Of a stretch of 52,101 bases of DNA, positions 9,659 to 17,748 are shown in pieces. The number at the start of each line of letters is the position of its first letter. The stretch's first letter is position 1. The position numbers were made by a program, and so were the translations under genes. Under the pieces are notes generated by a model. The model was not told the DNA's origin. It ran no database searches and saw nothing but the letters and a program-made list of their open reading frames with translations. Source of the stretch: Alistipes sp. (GTDB lineage Bacteria > Bacteroidota > Bacteroidia > Bacteroidales > Rikenellaceae). The stretch is taken from contig JAFTVX010000005.1 in assembly GCA_017465575.1 (NCBI GenBank), forward strand, positions 1 to 52,101. Reading direction: 5' to 3'.

Positions 9659-10003
9659 TTACTTCTTGCTCTTGACCTCGAGCGACAACCCGAGCAGAGC
9701 AAGGCGCTCTTGGAGCTTCGGCAACTCCTCCTCCATAAACTTCTGGCGCTCCAAGCCTCGGATATGCTCCACCGCACCCTCCGAGACGAAGAAGCCGATG
9801 CCACGACGGTTGAAGATGATGCCGTCACGCTCAAGGTTTTCGTAGCTACGCATCACGGTATTGGGGTTTACACCCACCTCCGCGGCAAGCTCTCTTACCG
9901 ACACAATACGACTACCCTCCGCCCACTCGGTGGAGAGCACACGCATAGCAATCAGTTCGTAAATCTGTCGCCAAATAGGCTTATCATCAGTAAATTGCAT
10001 CAT
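9659..10003 (-). CDS. GntR-family (YtrA-like) transcriptional regulator
   Basis: A 114-residue DNA-binding protein with an N-terminal winged helix (PIWRQIYELIAMRVLSTEWAEGSRIVSVRELAAEVGVNPNTVMRSYENLERDGIIFNRRGIGFFV) and a short C-terminal tail. This is the size and form of the YtrA subfamily, which commonly represses its own ABC-transporter operon. It is the last gene of the four-gene unit beginning at 12233. The 22-bp palindrome at 12314-12335, at the operon's transcription start, is its likely operator. Confidence 0.9.
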   Translation of the reverse strand: MMQFTDDKPIWRQIYELIAMRVLSTEWAEGSRIVSVRELAAEVGVNPNTVMRSYENLERDGIIFNRRGIGFFVSEGAVEHIRGLERQKFMEEELPKLQERLALLGLSLEVKSKK

Positions 10004-10026
10004 AATCCTAATTTATAGAGTCTCCC

Positions 10027-10686
10027 TTACCCTTTAAATTCAAACTTTTTCAGCATAAAATATCCTGCTACCCACGCCACAGCGATAAACGCAAAATTAA
10101 CCACCACAAGCACCGCTTCACGCTCCTCGGCATCGAAAATCTCCGCAAGCAAGAACTGCACAGCCCAGACCACAGCAAGGGCGATAACGACGCTTACGAT
10201 GGGCTTTAGACGGCTATTCAAGACCACCAACACGAAGATTGTGGCGGTGGAGATAAGACCTACCCACGAGCTTAAATCGTCGCAGAAGAGGTAGCGAGCC
10301 ACCCACTCATCGGGCATATTGTGAGGATAGAGCCTATCGGCAATCTCCAACGAGGGGTGGATAGCGGCGTAGTTGAGCACCACGCACCACACCAAGGTGT
10401 TGAGCAGAATAAAGCTATATCGCTCAAATACCGACACGGGGAGCGTAAAGGCCAAGGTAGCCTGCTCACGCCTCCACATCGAGCGTGTCGAGAGGTCTAC
10501 AACAAATCCCAAGGCGACAAGCATCACCACCGAGCTCGTACCTACCGCCACCGTGGAGTCTGCCGACAGCACGGCGACGAGCAGAGGCACAGCGAAGGCA
10601 CCGAACAAGATGACAAGATGCTTTGCCTTGCTCTCGGCATAGTGCTTCGTATAGAGTCGTTTAAGGTTGATAAAATACTCCTTCAT
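10027..10686 (-). CDS. ABC-2-type membrane permease subunit, second gene
   Basis: A 219-residue membrane protein with about six hydrophobic segments, for example HLVILFGAFAVPLLVAVL, VVMLVALGFVVDLS and FAFIAVAWVAGYFML, and the segment REQATLAFTLPVSVFERY. It resembles the adjacent permease (MREMTLPVSVEER in a similar place), so the two likely pair as the membrane domains of one ABC exporter with the ATPase at 11403. It starts 3 nt after the upstream gene. The substrate is unknown; YtrA-controlled transporters often respond to cell-envelope stress or acetoin. Confidence 0.75.
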   Translation of the reverse strand: MKEYFINLKRLYTKHYAESKAKHLVILFGAFAVPLLVAVLSADSTVAVGTSSVVMLVALGFVVDLSTRSMWRREQATLAFTLPVSVFERYSFILLNTLVWCVVLNYAAIHPSLEIADRLYPHNMPDEWVARYLFCDDLSSWVGLISTATIFVLVVLNSRLKPIVSVVIALAVVWAVQFLLAEIFDAEEREAVLVVVNFAFIAVAWVAGYFMLKKFEFKG

Positions 10687-10689
10687 ACC

Positions 10690-11400
10690 CTACCACTTCA
10701 TTTGACGACGGCGCAAAGCCCAATAAGCAAACGCATAGATTATCACAGGCACCAAGCAGAAGAGCGTAATGCCCACAGCCTCGGGAACATAGATATTCAT
10801 AAACATCGCATCCTCAGCCCAACGGTCGATATGTAGCACAACTAAACGACCCGTAATGGCGAAGAACGCCACAACGCCCGCAAAAGCACCGAGATAGGCA
10901 ATAAAGAGGTTACGGCGTGCCAAGAGGTTGATTAGCAACGACGAAGAGGCAATAATCTGCACGACAATATATATTGGCCACTCAAGGAAACCATCTACCA
11001 ACAACTGCTCAAAGGCAGCGCCAATCTCGCGCGAATAGCTAAACGGATAGACAACAAATATCGCCAACGATGCCGTGATAAGGCATGCCAATGGGAAGGC
11101 AACAGCGAGGTTGAAAAACATAAATGTCATTCGCTCCTCTACCGACACGGGCAAGGTCATCTCCCTCACCTTCGAGCTGCGCTCACGCATCGAGAAGGTT
11201 GTGCGCACAGCAAAGCCGATTGCGCCAAAGATGTAGATTGCCAGCGCAACACCCGGCACATCGTGCATATTGCGCGCCATAATTCCGATAATCGCAGGCA
11301 TAGCAAACATCGTAAACAGAAGCGACAAGTAGTTCTTGCCCTGCGAAATATAGTGATAGCGAGCATACTGCGCTACCCTACTCAACGAATAACCCTTCAT
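10690..11400 (-). CDS. ABC-2-type membrane permease subunit, first gene
   Basis: A 236-residue polytopic membrane protein (LSLLFTMFAMPAIIGIMA, LAIYIFGAIGFAVRT, FFNLAVAFPLACLITASLAIFVVYPF, GAFAGVVAFFAITG, ITLFCLVPVIIYAFAYW). A short basic end after the last helix is cytoplasmic. The segment REMTLPVSVEERMTFMF is shared in form with the next permease gene, indicating ancient duplication. It starts 2 nt after the ATPase gene stops and is translationally linked to it. Confidence 0.75.
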   Translation of the reverse strand: MKGYSLSRVAQYARYHYISQGKNYLSLLFTMFAMPAIIGIMARNMHDVPGVALAIYIFGAIGFAVRTTFSMRERSSKVREMTLPVSVEERMTFMFFNLAVAFPLACLITASLAIFVVYPFSYSREIGAAFEQLLVDGFLEWPIYIVVQIIASSSLLINLLARRNLFIAYLGAFAGVVAFFAITGRLVVLHIDRWAEDAMFMNIYVPEAVGITLFCLVPVIIYAFAYWALRRRQMKW

Positions 11401-11402
11401 AA

Positions 11403-12233
11403 CTATCTCTCCTCAAAAATGGCGGCAATAACATTGCGGTTTGCCGTCGTTGCGTTAAACAAAAGCTCGATGCTTAGCTGACTCTCCTCGTCGTCAACAT
11501 TGCGCATAACAGCCATATCGCCCTGAATGGTGCGCTCCGAGTAGAGCACCTCATCCTCTGCCGTAGCCTTGCCAAACTTTAGCTTTGCGCCAATCTCCGC
11601 CGTTGTGGCATTGAGCGCTACACCCTGCTGGTCGAGGATTACGATATTATCCAAAAGTTGCTCGATATCCGCCACCTGATGTGTCGAGATAACGACCATA
11701 CGGCTGTCATCGACATAGCCAGCCAAGAGTCGGCGGAAGACACCCTTCGAGGGGATGTCAAGACCGTTGGTCGGCTCGTCGAGCAACAACATCGAGACAT
11801 TGCACGCCAAGGCAAAGGCGATATATGCCTTCTTGCGCTGACCCATCGACATCGAGTGCAGACGCTCGGCGGGGTTTACCGCGAACTCGGCGCAGTAGCG
11901 GTGCATATCGTTGCGGTTGAAGCGGGGATAGAATGGCGAGGTGATTGTCGCAAACCTATCGAGCGAGATATTCGGAAGGTCGAACTCCTCGGGGATAATC
12001 ATCAACTCACGGAAGGTATCTACACGGCGCTCGGCGAGGTCTATGCCATCGACACGCACCTCGCCCTGCTGTGGGCGCATAATGCCCGAGATAAGCTTAA
12101 GGAGAGTAGTCTTGCCGATGCCGTTGCAACCAAGCAATCCGTGAATATGCCCCTTGTCGAGCTTAAGCGAGATATTGTGCAACACGGGGCGGAATGCAGA
12201 ATACCCGAACGAAAGTGCCTTTGTAGTAATCAT
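11403..12233 (-). CDS. ABC transporter ATP-binding protein
   Basis: The 276-residue ATPase energises the two permeases that follow. The start is the Met of MITTKALSFGYSAF, because ABC similarity begins there and the operon promoter lies about 100 nt upstream. Walker A is GCNGIGKTT, the signature is the variant MSMGQRKKAY, Walker B is SMLLLDEPTNGLD, and the switch His is ISTHQV. The C-terminal extension (DEEsQLSIELLFNA) is variable. It is the first gene of the operon ATPase, permease, permease, GntR. Confidence 0.92.
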   Translation of the reverse strand: MITTKALSFGYSAFRPVLHNISLKLDKGHIHGLLGCNGIGKTTLLKLISGIMRPQQGEVRVDGIDLAERRVDTFRELMIIPEEFDLPNISLDRFATITSPFYPRFNRNDMHRYCAEFAVNPAERLHSMSMGQRKKAYIAFALACNVSMLLLDEPTNGLDIPSKGVFRRLLAGYVDDSRMVVISTHQVADIEQLLDNIVILDQQGVALNATTAEIGAKLKFGKATAEDEVLYSERTIQGDMAVMRNVDDEESQLSIELLFNATTANRNVIAAIFEER

Positions 12234-12254
12234 ACCTATAATAATTAAAGAATT

Positions 12255-12296
12255 AGCAATGAGCAATTAGCAATGAGGAATTAGCAATTAGCAATA
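12255..12296. repeat. Heptanucleotide tandem repeat (AGCAATN)6
   Basis: Six uninterrupted 7-nt units: AGCAATG, AGCAATT, AGCAATG, AGGAATT, AGCAATT, AGCAATA. It lies in the 5' leader of the ABC operon between promoter and start codon. Related words recur near 17605 and 50110. Confidence 0.75.
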
Positions 12297-12313
12297 ATTT
12301 ATTTTTTCTTTTG

Positions 12314-12335
12314 GTGTATTAGTTAAGTAATACAC
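12314..12335. promoter_or_regulatory. Palindromic operator, probable GntR/YtrA site
   Basis: GTGTATTA (12314-12321) is an exact inverted copy of TAATACAC (12328-12335), separated by GTTAAG, whose TTAA core is itself symmetric. It lies 2 nt downstream of the -7 box of the ABC operon, covering the expected transcription start. The operon encodes a GntR-type regulator, so autoregulation is the simple reading. Confidence 0.75.
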
Positions 12336-12337
12336 TG

Positions 12338-12368
12338 CAAAGGTAGTGATAATTTCCGAACCTCCAAA
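12338..12368 (-). promoter_or_regulatory. Promoter of the ABC-GntR operon
   Basis: Minus-strand TTTG (12368-12365), 19 nt, TACCTTTG (12345-12338), a full consensus match, next to the operator palindrome. Confidence 0.75.
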
Positions 12369-12403
12369 TTTTCCCCCAACTTTTTTCAAAAAAAATTTTT
12401 CAT

Positions 12404-12411
12404 TACCTTTG
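12404..12411 (+). promoter_or_regulatory. -7 box of uvrC, giving a leaderless start
   Basis: TACCTTTG ends only 4 nt (TCGT) before the uvrC ATG at 12416. Transcription should begin at or within a base or two of the start codon. The purine leader ORF has the same TTTGTCGTATGAA arrangement. Confidence 0.65.
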
Positions 12412-12415
12412 TCGT

Positions 12416-14227
12416 ATGAACACATCGATACGAGAACACATCAAAGATATGGTGGCACAGTTGCCGCACGAGCCGGGGGTATATCAGTTCCTTGACCGTA
12501 GTGGCAAGATTATCTATGTGGGCAAGGCAAAGGATTTGCGCAAGCGTGTGTCGTCGTATTTTGTCGAGAACCGCGAACACTCGGCAAAGGTTATCGTATT
12601 GGTGCGACAAGTCGTCGACATTCGCCATATTGTCGTAAATAGCGAGCAGGATGCCCTACTCCTTGAAAACTCGCTAATCAAGAGCCTACAACCCCGCTAC
12701 AACATTCTTCTTAAAGACGACAAGACCTATCCGTGGATTGTGATTCGCAAGGAGCCATTTCCGCGTGTGCAGTCCACCCGTCAGCTGGTGCGTGATGGCT
12801 CGGAGTATTATGGTCCCTACGGCTCGATATCGACACAGCGCAATATCCTCGAATTTATCCGCGAGGTGGTGCCGTTGCGTACCTGCAAGCTCAACCTATC
12901 GCCCGACGCCATTGCCCGTGGGAAGCACTCGGTATGTCTGCAATACCACCTCGGCAACTGCAAGGGTGGCTGCGTGGGTGCCGAGAGCGAGGCGGAGTAC
13001 AAGGAGCATATCGACCTTGTGCGCTCAATACTCAAAGGCGACCTTCGCCCTGTGCGCCGATGGCTCGAGAGCGAAATGATGAGTGCCGCCGAGGAGCTGA
13101 AATTCGAGGTTGCCGAGCGTTTCAAGCAACGCCTACGCCTACTTGGCGACTACCAGTCGAAGTCGGTGATTGTGAGTGCCAAGATTGTAGATTGCGATGT
13201 CTTCACGATTCTTCCCGATGACGATGTCGCCTACTGCAACTTCCTACGCATACGCCACGGCTCGATTGTGGCGGTGCAGACTGTGAGAATGACTACGGGT
13301 GTCGACACCACCGAGGAGGAGCTACTCTCGACAGCGATACAGCATATCGTCGAAAACATAGCGGGAGGTCTTGCCAAGGAGGTTATCGTGCCCTTTATCC
13401 CCTCGGCAGCGATACTCTTCGATGGCGTAACCTTCACCGTGCCCAAGCGTGGCGAGAAGGCAGAGCTCCTGGAGTTCTCGTTGAAGAGTGCCCGCATCTA
13501 CCGCGCCGAGGTGATGAAAAACCTCGAGATAAAGAACCCCGAGCGCCACACCGAGCGTCTGATGAACGCTATGCAGAAGGAGCTACACCTCAAGCATCAG
13601 CCCCGCCATATCGAGTGCTTCGACAACTCCAACCTCCAAGGCACAAATGCCGTGGCGGCGTGTGTCGTATTCCGTGATGGCAAGCCCTCACGCAAGGAGT
13701 ACCGCCACTTCAACATCAAGAGTGTGGAGGGCATCGACGACTTCGCCTCGATGCGCGAGATTGTCCACCGCCGCTACTCTCGCCTCTTGGAGGAGGGCTC
13801 ACCACTCCCCGACCTTATCATCGTTGATGGTGGCAAGGGACAGCTGTCGAGTGCCTACGGCGTACTTCGGGAGTTGGGCATCGCCGACCGTGTGCCTATC
13901 GTGGGTCTTGCCGAAAGGTTGGAGGAGGTATTCTACCCCAACGACTCGCTGCCCTACTACCTTTCACGCACGGGCGAGCCCCTAAAGGTTATCTGCCATA
14001 TCCGTGATGAGGCGCACCGCTTTGGCATCACCTTCCATCGCCAGAAGCGCAGCAAGAACTTTATCGTCAGCGAGTTAGATAGCATCAAGGGTATTGGCGA
14101 AAAGAGCCGCACAGCCCTACTCCGCCACTTTCGCAGCGTTGCCGCCATCCGCCGAGCCTCGACAGAGGATATCGCCACCATCGTAGGCGATGCCAAGGCG
14201 AAGATAATCAAGGAGGCGTTGAAATAA
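12416..14227 (+). CDS. uvrC: Excinuclease ABC subunit C
   Basis: UvrC makes both incisions in nucleotide excision repair after UvrB binds damage. The 603-residue protein has the GIY-YIG nuclease at the N terminus (PGVYQFLD with IIYVGKAKDLRKRV, residues about 20-42), a UVR domain (EELKFEVAERFKQRLRLL, about 222-240), the RNase H-like C-terminal nuclease (HIECFDNSNLQGTNAVAACVVF and LIIVDGGKGQLSSA) and terminal helix-hairpin-helix DNA-binding motifs (IKGIGEKSRTALLRHF). Length is normal. It starts directly at a promoter -7 box, suggesting a leaderless message, and ends in a perfect hairpin terminator. Confidence 0.98.
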   Translation: MNTSIREHIKDMVAQLPHEPGVYQFLDRSGKIIYVGKAKDLRKRVSSYFVENREHSAKVIVLVRQVVDIRHIVVNSEQDALLLENSLIKSLQPRYNILLKDDKTYPWIVIRKEPFPRVQSTRQLVRDGSEYYGPYGSISTQRNILEFIREVVPLRTCKLNLSPDAIARGKHSVCLQYHLGNCKGGCVGAESEAEYKEHIDLVRSILKGDLRPVRRWLESEMMSAAEELKFEVAERFKQRLRLLGDYQSKSVIVSAKIVDCDVFTILPDDDVAYCNFLRIRHGSIVAVQTVRMTTGVDTTEEELLSTAIQHIVENIAGGLAKEVIVPFIPSAAILFDGVTFTVPKRGEKAELLEFSLKSARIYRAEVMKNLEIKNPERHTERLMNAMQKELHLKHQPRHIECFDNSNLQGTNAVAACVVFRDGKPSRKEYRHFNIKSVEGIDDFASMREIVHRRYSRLLEEGSPLPDLIIVDGGKGQLSSAYGVLRELGIADRVPIVGLAERLEEVFYPNDSLPYYLSRTGEPLKVICHIRDEAHRFGITFHRQKRSKNFIVSELDSIKGIGEKSRTALLRHFRSVAAIRRASTEDIATIVGDAKAKIIKEALK

Positions 14228-14256
14228 ATATACTCGGCTGATTGCCGAGTATATTT
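14226..14256. terminator. Bidirectional terminator between uvrC and a lipoprotein gene
   Basis: A perfect 13-bp stem (AAATATACTCGGC and its complement) with loop TGATT is flanked by A and T runs. It begins at the uvrC stop codon and lies downstream of the convergent gene ending at 14313. Confidence 0.85.
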
Positions 14257-14260
14257 ATTT

Positions 14261-14288
14261 TAGTTTTTAGTTATTAGTTGTTAGTTTT
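14261..14288. repeat. Heptanucleotide tandem repeat (TAGTTNT)4
   Basis: TAGTTTT, TAGTTAT, TAGTTGT, TAGTTTT. The first three units are identical in sequence and order to those at 2090-2110. Confidence 0.75.
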
Positions 14289-14312
14289 TAGAAGTGAGCA
14301 AACCAACCAAGT

Positions 14313-15269
14313 CTACAAATAGAGCGGATAAGCCCAAACATTGGCATCGCCAATCTTAATACATTCGACCTCCTCGCCATCAATCTTAAAGCTGTTTTTA
14401 AAGAAGAGCTCGTTGCAGATAATATCGAGCCTATAGACATACTCTACGCTCCATTCCTTATCACAGAAGTTGATAGTGTAGCTACCCTTATCGTTGTGAT
14501 AGAAATCGCCAAAATTCAAACGATACGGGTAGTCGTTATCGGTATATAGTGCCAAAGGCTCAATCGGCAATGCGCGGGTCAAGCCTTCATAGCTATAGAC
14601 CTTATCGTTGAAGGTAATCGTAAAGTCGTACATCGAATCAGGGTCACTCTCAAAGATATTATTACCCTCGTTATCGAGAACTACAAAACTTTGAACTGGG
14701 TAGACAATATCCCAAATCATCATATCAGCACACTTAAGACCGAGGCGCGTATTACGCTTATTTGTAGCATCGTAGTAGTCCAATATCATATAATCTTGTC
14801 CGATGCCCACAACCTTATATTCACACTCCTTACCGATCTCGTATACCACAGTAATAGTCTTGCTTTTGCTGTCGTAGCTCCACTGATTATATGTGAGCGA
14901 ATAAGGCTCGTCTGGACCAGCTGTACTACGAACACACTTAAGCATCTCACCATTACCATAAAAGAGATAATGTGGCGTAGCTACACCCTCGGCATAGTGC
15001 TCACCAAAGAGCAAATAGATATCCTCAATACAGCACCACTCATCGTCATAGGTAATAATCGTATCACACACCCACTCTCCGAAGAGTAGCTTCGTAACTT
15101 CCTCGGCATCAAAATTACCAATCTCTGCCAACTTCTGCTCAACCATCTGCTCGGTCTTGCTCTTAAGCGGATCGCTATCGTTATTAGACATATGGGAGAT
15201 ATCCTTGTTTTTATGGCAAGCACCCAAGAGCAACGCAACAGTAAGCGAAAGCAAATAAAACTTTTTCAT
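14313..15269 (-). CDS. Hypothetical lipoprotein, 318 residues
   Basis: The N terminus MKKFYLLSLTVALLLGAC is a lipoprotein signal with lipobox LLGAC and Cys18 as the lipidation site. The next residues (HKNKDISHMSNNDSD) are polar; no acidic export signal immediately follows the Cys. The mature part is rich in aromatic and acidic residues with repeated beta-like strands (YEIGKECEYKVVGIGQDYMILDYYDATNKRNTRLGLK). I recognise no family. It has its own promoter (15313-15320) and shares a terminator with convergent uvrC. It is probably an envelope protein; I cannot assign a function. Confidence 0.8.
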   Translation of the reverse strand: MKKFYLLSLTVALLLGACHKNKDISHMSNNDSDPLKSKTEQMVEQKLAEIGNFDAEEVTKLLFGEWVCDTIITYDDEWCCIEDIYLLFGEHYAEGVATPHYLFYGNGEMLKCVRSTAGPDEPYSLTYNQWSYDSKSKTITVVYEIGKECEYKVVGIGQDYMILDYYDATNKRNTRLGLKCADMMIWDIVYPVQSFVVLDNEGNNIFESDPDSMYDFTITFNDKVYSYEGLTRALPIEPLALYTDNDYPYRLNFGDFYHNDKGSYTINFCDKEWSVEYVYRLDIICNELFFKNSFKIDGEEVECIKIGDANVWAYPLYL

Positions 15270-15312
15270 AGTATCAGTTTTGTTTATTGATTTTTTGGAC
15301 TTTTCCTTTCTG

Positions 15313-15320
15313 CAAAGTTA
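15313..15320 (-). promoter_or_regulatory. -7 box of the 318-residue lipoprotein gene
   Basis: Minus-strand TAACTTTG matches TAnnTTTG. It lies 43 nt upstream of the start codon. Confidence 0.6.
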
Positions 15321-15516
15321 GGGCTAAATGCAGCGGTCACCAAAAAATCAAGGGTCGAATTTTTCAAAATCGACCCCTGTAATTCACTGATTATCAATCA
15401 AATGAATGGTTGAAATTTTCGAATTTTTCAAGTCGTTGATTTTCAGCGAGTTACGAGCACTCTCAAAGAACAATTTATACATCATTGAAAATCAATGACT
15501 TAAACGTAACAACCCT
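15321..15516. other. Intergenic region with nested inverted repeats
   Basis: I see no gene here. GGGTCGA (15352-15358) mirrors TCGACCC (15370-15376). GTCGTTGATTTTCA (15432-15445) mirrors TGAAAATCAATGAC (15486-15499) with one mismatch across a 40-nt spacer. Their role is unknown; a structured 3' end of the downstream minus-strand gene or an old mobile-element end are possibilities. Confidence 0.45.
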
Positions 15517-15837
15517 CTACTCTACAGGTACAGCCAATGGGCGAGGATACTTTATGGGCGAAGGCTTGCCGATTCGCTTAATAATCTTCGACTTCTTATT
15601 ACCCTTGCCATCGTTGGGGTCGACAGGCTCGGTAACAGTGTCTCCTATATCTCCTTCATCTGGCTTGACAGGCTCGGGTTCAGGCTCGGGTTCAGGCTCT
15701 TCGCCATTGTCATCACCATCAGTTGTGGCATCATTCGAACTCTCAACCATGGGTTCGTCAAATGCAAACTCCTCCTTCTCGCAACCAACAAAGGCGACAG
15801 CGAGAAGCAAAACCAACAATATCGAAAATCTCTTCAT
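15517..15837 (-). CDS. Small lipoprotein with Glu-Pro repeat
   Basis: A 106-residue predicted lipoprotein: MKRFSILLVLLLAVAFVGCEKEE with lipobox FVGC, Cys19 as the lipidation site and acidic residues just after it, as is common for surface lipoproteins in Bacteroidetes. An acidic, disordered stretch includes a (EP)n tract near residues 48-57 encoded by a short direct repeat. The C-terminal part is basic (GNKKSKIIKRIGKPS). It has no recognised domain. It is separated by 42 nt from the TPR gene and has its own promoter at 15862-15869. Confidence 0.7.
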   Translation of the reverse strand: MKRFSILLVLLLAVAFVGCEKEEFAFDEPMVESSNDATTDGDDNGEEPEPEPEPEPVKPDEGDIGDTVTEPVDPNDGKGNKKSKIIKRIGKPSPIKYPRPLAVPVE

Positions 15838-15861
15838 AGCGGTAGAGTATCTAACCAGTTA

Positions 15862-15869
15862 CAAATATA
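15862..15869 (-). promoter_or_regulatory. -7 box of the small lipoprotein gene
   Basis: Minus-strand TATATTTG, 24 nt upstream of the start codon at 15837, between this gene and the TPR gene stop. Confidence 0.55.
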
Positions 15870-15879
15870 CGAAAATTTC

Positions 15880-17538
15880 CTAATCCGTTAGCGCATTTGC
15901 CAACGATTCGGCATCCTTTGCACCCGAGTTACGAATCTTCTGCTTCAGCTGATAGCGCAACTTCGACACCGTGATAGGGTCGCTGTCGATAAATATCGAG
16001 ATTGCACGATTCGAGAAACCCGCATAGCTATATAGCGCAATGCTCACCTCGCGAGGTTTAAGGTCAGTAATCTCGTCACGAAGGCGTTGCATAATGTTAT
16101 TGCGATAGCGGTTTACGGCACTCTCCAACTCTGCCACACGGCGGCGACTGTGCTTCAGCTCCTCGACAATATCGCACATCTGGTCGTAGATAATATTCTT
16201 TTGGCGCGATGAGCCACTATGGTCGTAGTAGGTATCGAGCAAGCCGTTAAGCTCGGCAAAGCGGTCGCGATACATCGAGCTAATTGTCTCAGTCATAGCA
16301 CTATTACTACTCTCAACTGCCGTCTGCATCTCCTCGACAATGGCGGCATAGCGCGAGATATCGGCATTCTTGAGTCTGATACGATAGCGCACATAGATAA
16401 GCAGCAAAACGACCACCACGACAAATACTACAACAAGCCATACGATGCGCTCACGCGACAGTTGCTCCTCACGAATCTTGCTCTGCAAACGGCTATCGAG
16501 CAGCTCCACCTGCATATTTAGCACCGACTTATCGAGCACCTCGAACATCAACGCATCCTGCGCGTGCTTCGAATATTCGTGGTAGCGAAGCGCAACACGA
16601 TAGTTGCCAAGGGTGCGGTGCGTAACATAGCTTGCATAGTTGATAGCACCCTTATCGGCATCTTCTGCCTGCGAAGCCAACTCCAAGGCCTTGACAGCAT
16701 CCGCCCCACGACCCTCCGAAGCCGAAATCATAGCATCGAGAGTGTAGAAATGGCTTTCATCAAACTGCACAAAATCTTCTGCCACTACCCTATCAAGCAC
16801 CTTGCGACACTCGGTGTACTCATCAACCTCATTATATAGGTCCGCCAAAAGGTAGAGCGTTTCGCAAAGGAGCATTCTATCTTCGCTCTCCTCGGCTATA
16901 CGGCACACCTCCTCAAAACACGATTTCGCCGAGTCGTAATTGCGCAAGCTGAGTGCCACACGCCCCATATCAAGCATCGCAAAGGTTGCGTGGCTCTGAA
17001 GATTGGCTCTCTCGAAGCACTCTTTTGCCAAGGCGTGCTCTTCATAAGCGTTGCTAAACAAACACTCTACACCATAAATCTCGCCCTTGGTGCGATGCAC
17101 AAGACCCTGCAAGCGTGGTTTATCAATGTGTTCGCAGAGTTCCAACGACTTATCCGCCTCCAACAAAGCATATAGTGCCTCGGCATTTTCGCCCTCGGAT
17201 TGCATCACAAGGGCGTATTGATACATTGCACGGGCACGCAGAGAGTGGTCGTTGCTCGTTAGGTAGTAGTCGAACAGTGGTTGCGCCACCTCCTCCCTAC
17301 CGGGCGTAAGGCGGTTGTAGTACATCACCTCCGCCTCGACCAAACGATAGTGCGCCTTGTCACCTTCTCCCCTAACCTTCATAGGATCAACACCCTCAAT
17401 CACCTTAAGTGCAGAATCGGGCAACTCGCGAGCAATGGTCTCGGCACGGTGAATAGCCTCCTTGGTTGCTCTATCTGTCGAACAACCCGCAATCACCAAC
17501 GCAACACAGAGAGTGAATATTTTCAGTGCAATCCTCAT
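15880..17538 (-). CDS. Membrane-anchored TPR protein with C-terminal HTH
   Basis: A 552-residue protein. The N terminus (MRIALKIFTLCVALVIAGC) is a lipoprotein-like signal. Residues about 25-350 are helical TPR-type repeats (ARAMYQYALVMQSEGENAEALYALLEADKSLELC; ATFAMLDMGRVALSLRNYDSAKSCFEEV). A transmembrane helix follows at about 365-385 (IVWLVVVFVVVVVLLLIYV), then a coiled coil to about 480, then a LuxR/response-regulator-like HTH at about 490-535 (LKPREVSIALYSYAGFSNRAISIFI...KLRYQLKQKI). This plan is common in Bacteroidetes, where the periplasmic TPRs are thought to sense and the cytosolic end to bind DNA. The target is unknown. The promoter is only 6 nt upstream of the start. Confidence 0.85.
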   Translation of the reverse strand: MRIALKIFTLCVALVIAGCSTDRATKEAIHRAETIARELPDSALKVIEGVDPMKVRGEGDKAHYRLVEAEVMYYNRLTPGREEVAQPLFDYYLTSNDHSLRARAMYQYALVMQSEGENAEALYALLEADKSLELCEHIDKPRLQGLVHRTKGEIYGVECLFSNAYEEHALAKECFERANLQSHATFAMLDMGRVALSLRNYDSAKSCFEEVCRIAEESEDRMLLCETLYLLADLYNEVDEYTECRKVLDRVVAEDFVQFDESHFYTLDAMISASEGRGADAVKALELASQAEDADKGAINYASYVTHRTLGNYRVALRYHEYSKHAQDALMFEVLDKSVLNMQVELLDSRLQSKIREEQLSRERIVWLVVVFVVVVVLLLIYVRYRIRLKNADISRYAAIVEEMQTAVESSNSAMTETISSMYRDRFAELNGLLDTYYDHSGSSRQKNIIYDQMCDIVEELKHSRRRVAELESAVNRYRNNIMQRLRDEITDLKPREVSIALYSYAGFSNRAISIFIDSDPITVSKLRYQLKQKIRNSGAKDAESLANALTD

Positions 17539-17544
17539 ACCTTA

Positions 17545-17552
17545 CAAAGATA
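17545..17552 (-). promoter_or_regulatory. -7 box of the TPR/HTH gene
   Basis: Minus-strand TATCTTTG ends 6 nt before the ATG, so the message has at most a very short 5' leader. Confidence 0.6.
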
Positions 17553-17559
17553 ATGAAAA

Positions 17560-17745
17560 AGAGGGAAAGAGCAAAGAGAATGAGGGAGAAATAGTTGTTA
17601 AAATGAGCAATTAGAAATGAGAAATGAGATTTTTTAAAGACGATAGGACAAGTAAGACAATAGGACGATAAGAAAAAAAATCCTAAGGTCTTAAGGTCAT
17701 ACGGTCATAATGGTCTTTATTCTCTTTCCTCCCAACCAGCACTCA
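17560..17745. repeat. Mosaic of degenerate short tandem repeats
   Basis: No gene is visible. The stretch consists of imperfect ~7-nt units: AGAAATGAGAAATGAG near 17610, AGGACAAGTAAGACAATAGG near 17648, and GGTCTTAAGGTCATACGGTC near 17690. It links the TPR gene promoter to the stem-loop repeat array that starts at 17749. Confidence 0.5.
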
Positions 17746-17748
17746 GCC

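Noticed and set aside
9583-9834. N-terminal extension of the DUF819 protein
   Set aside because: The extra residues are Ser/Arg-rich, the family starts at MIAKIS, and the promoter box at 9612 lies within the extension.
15321-15516. tRNA or tmRNA fragment
   Set aside because: The inverted repeats do not make a cloverleaf and no anticodon or T-loop is visible.
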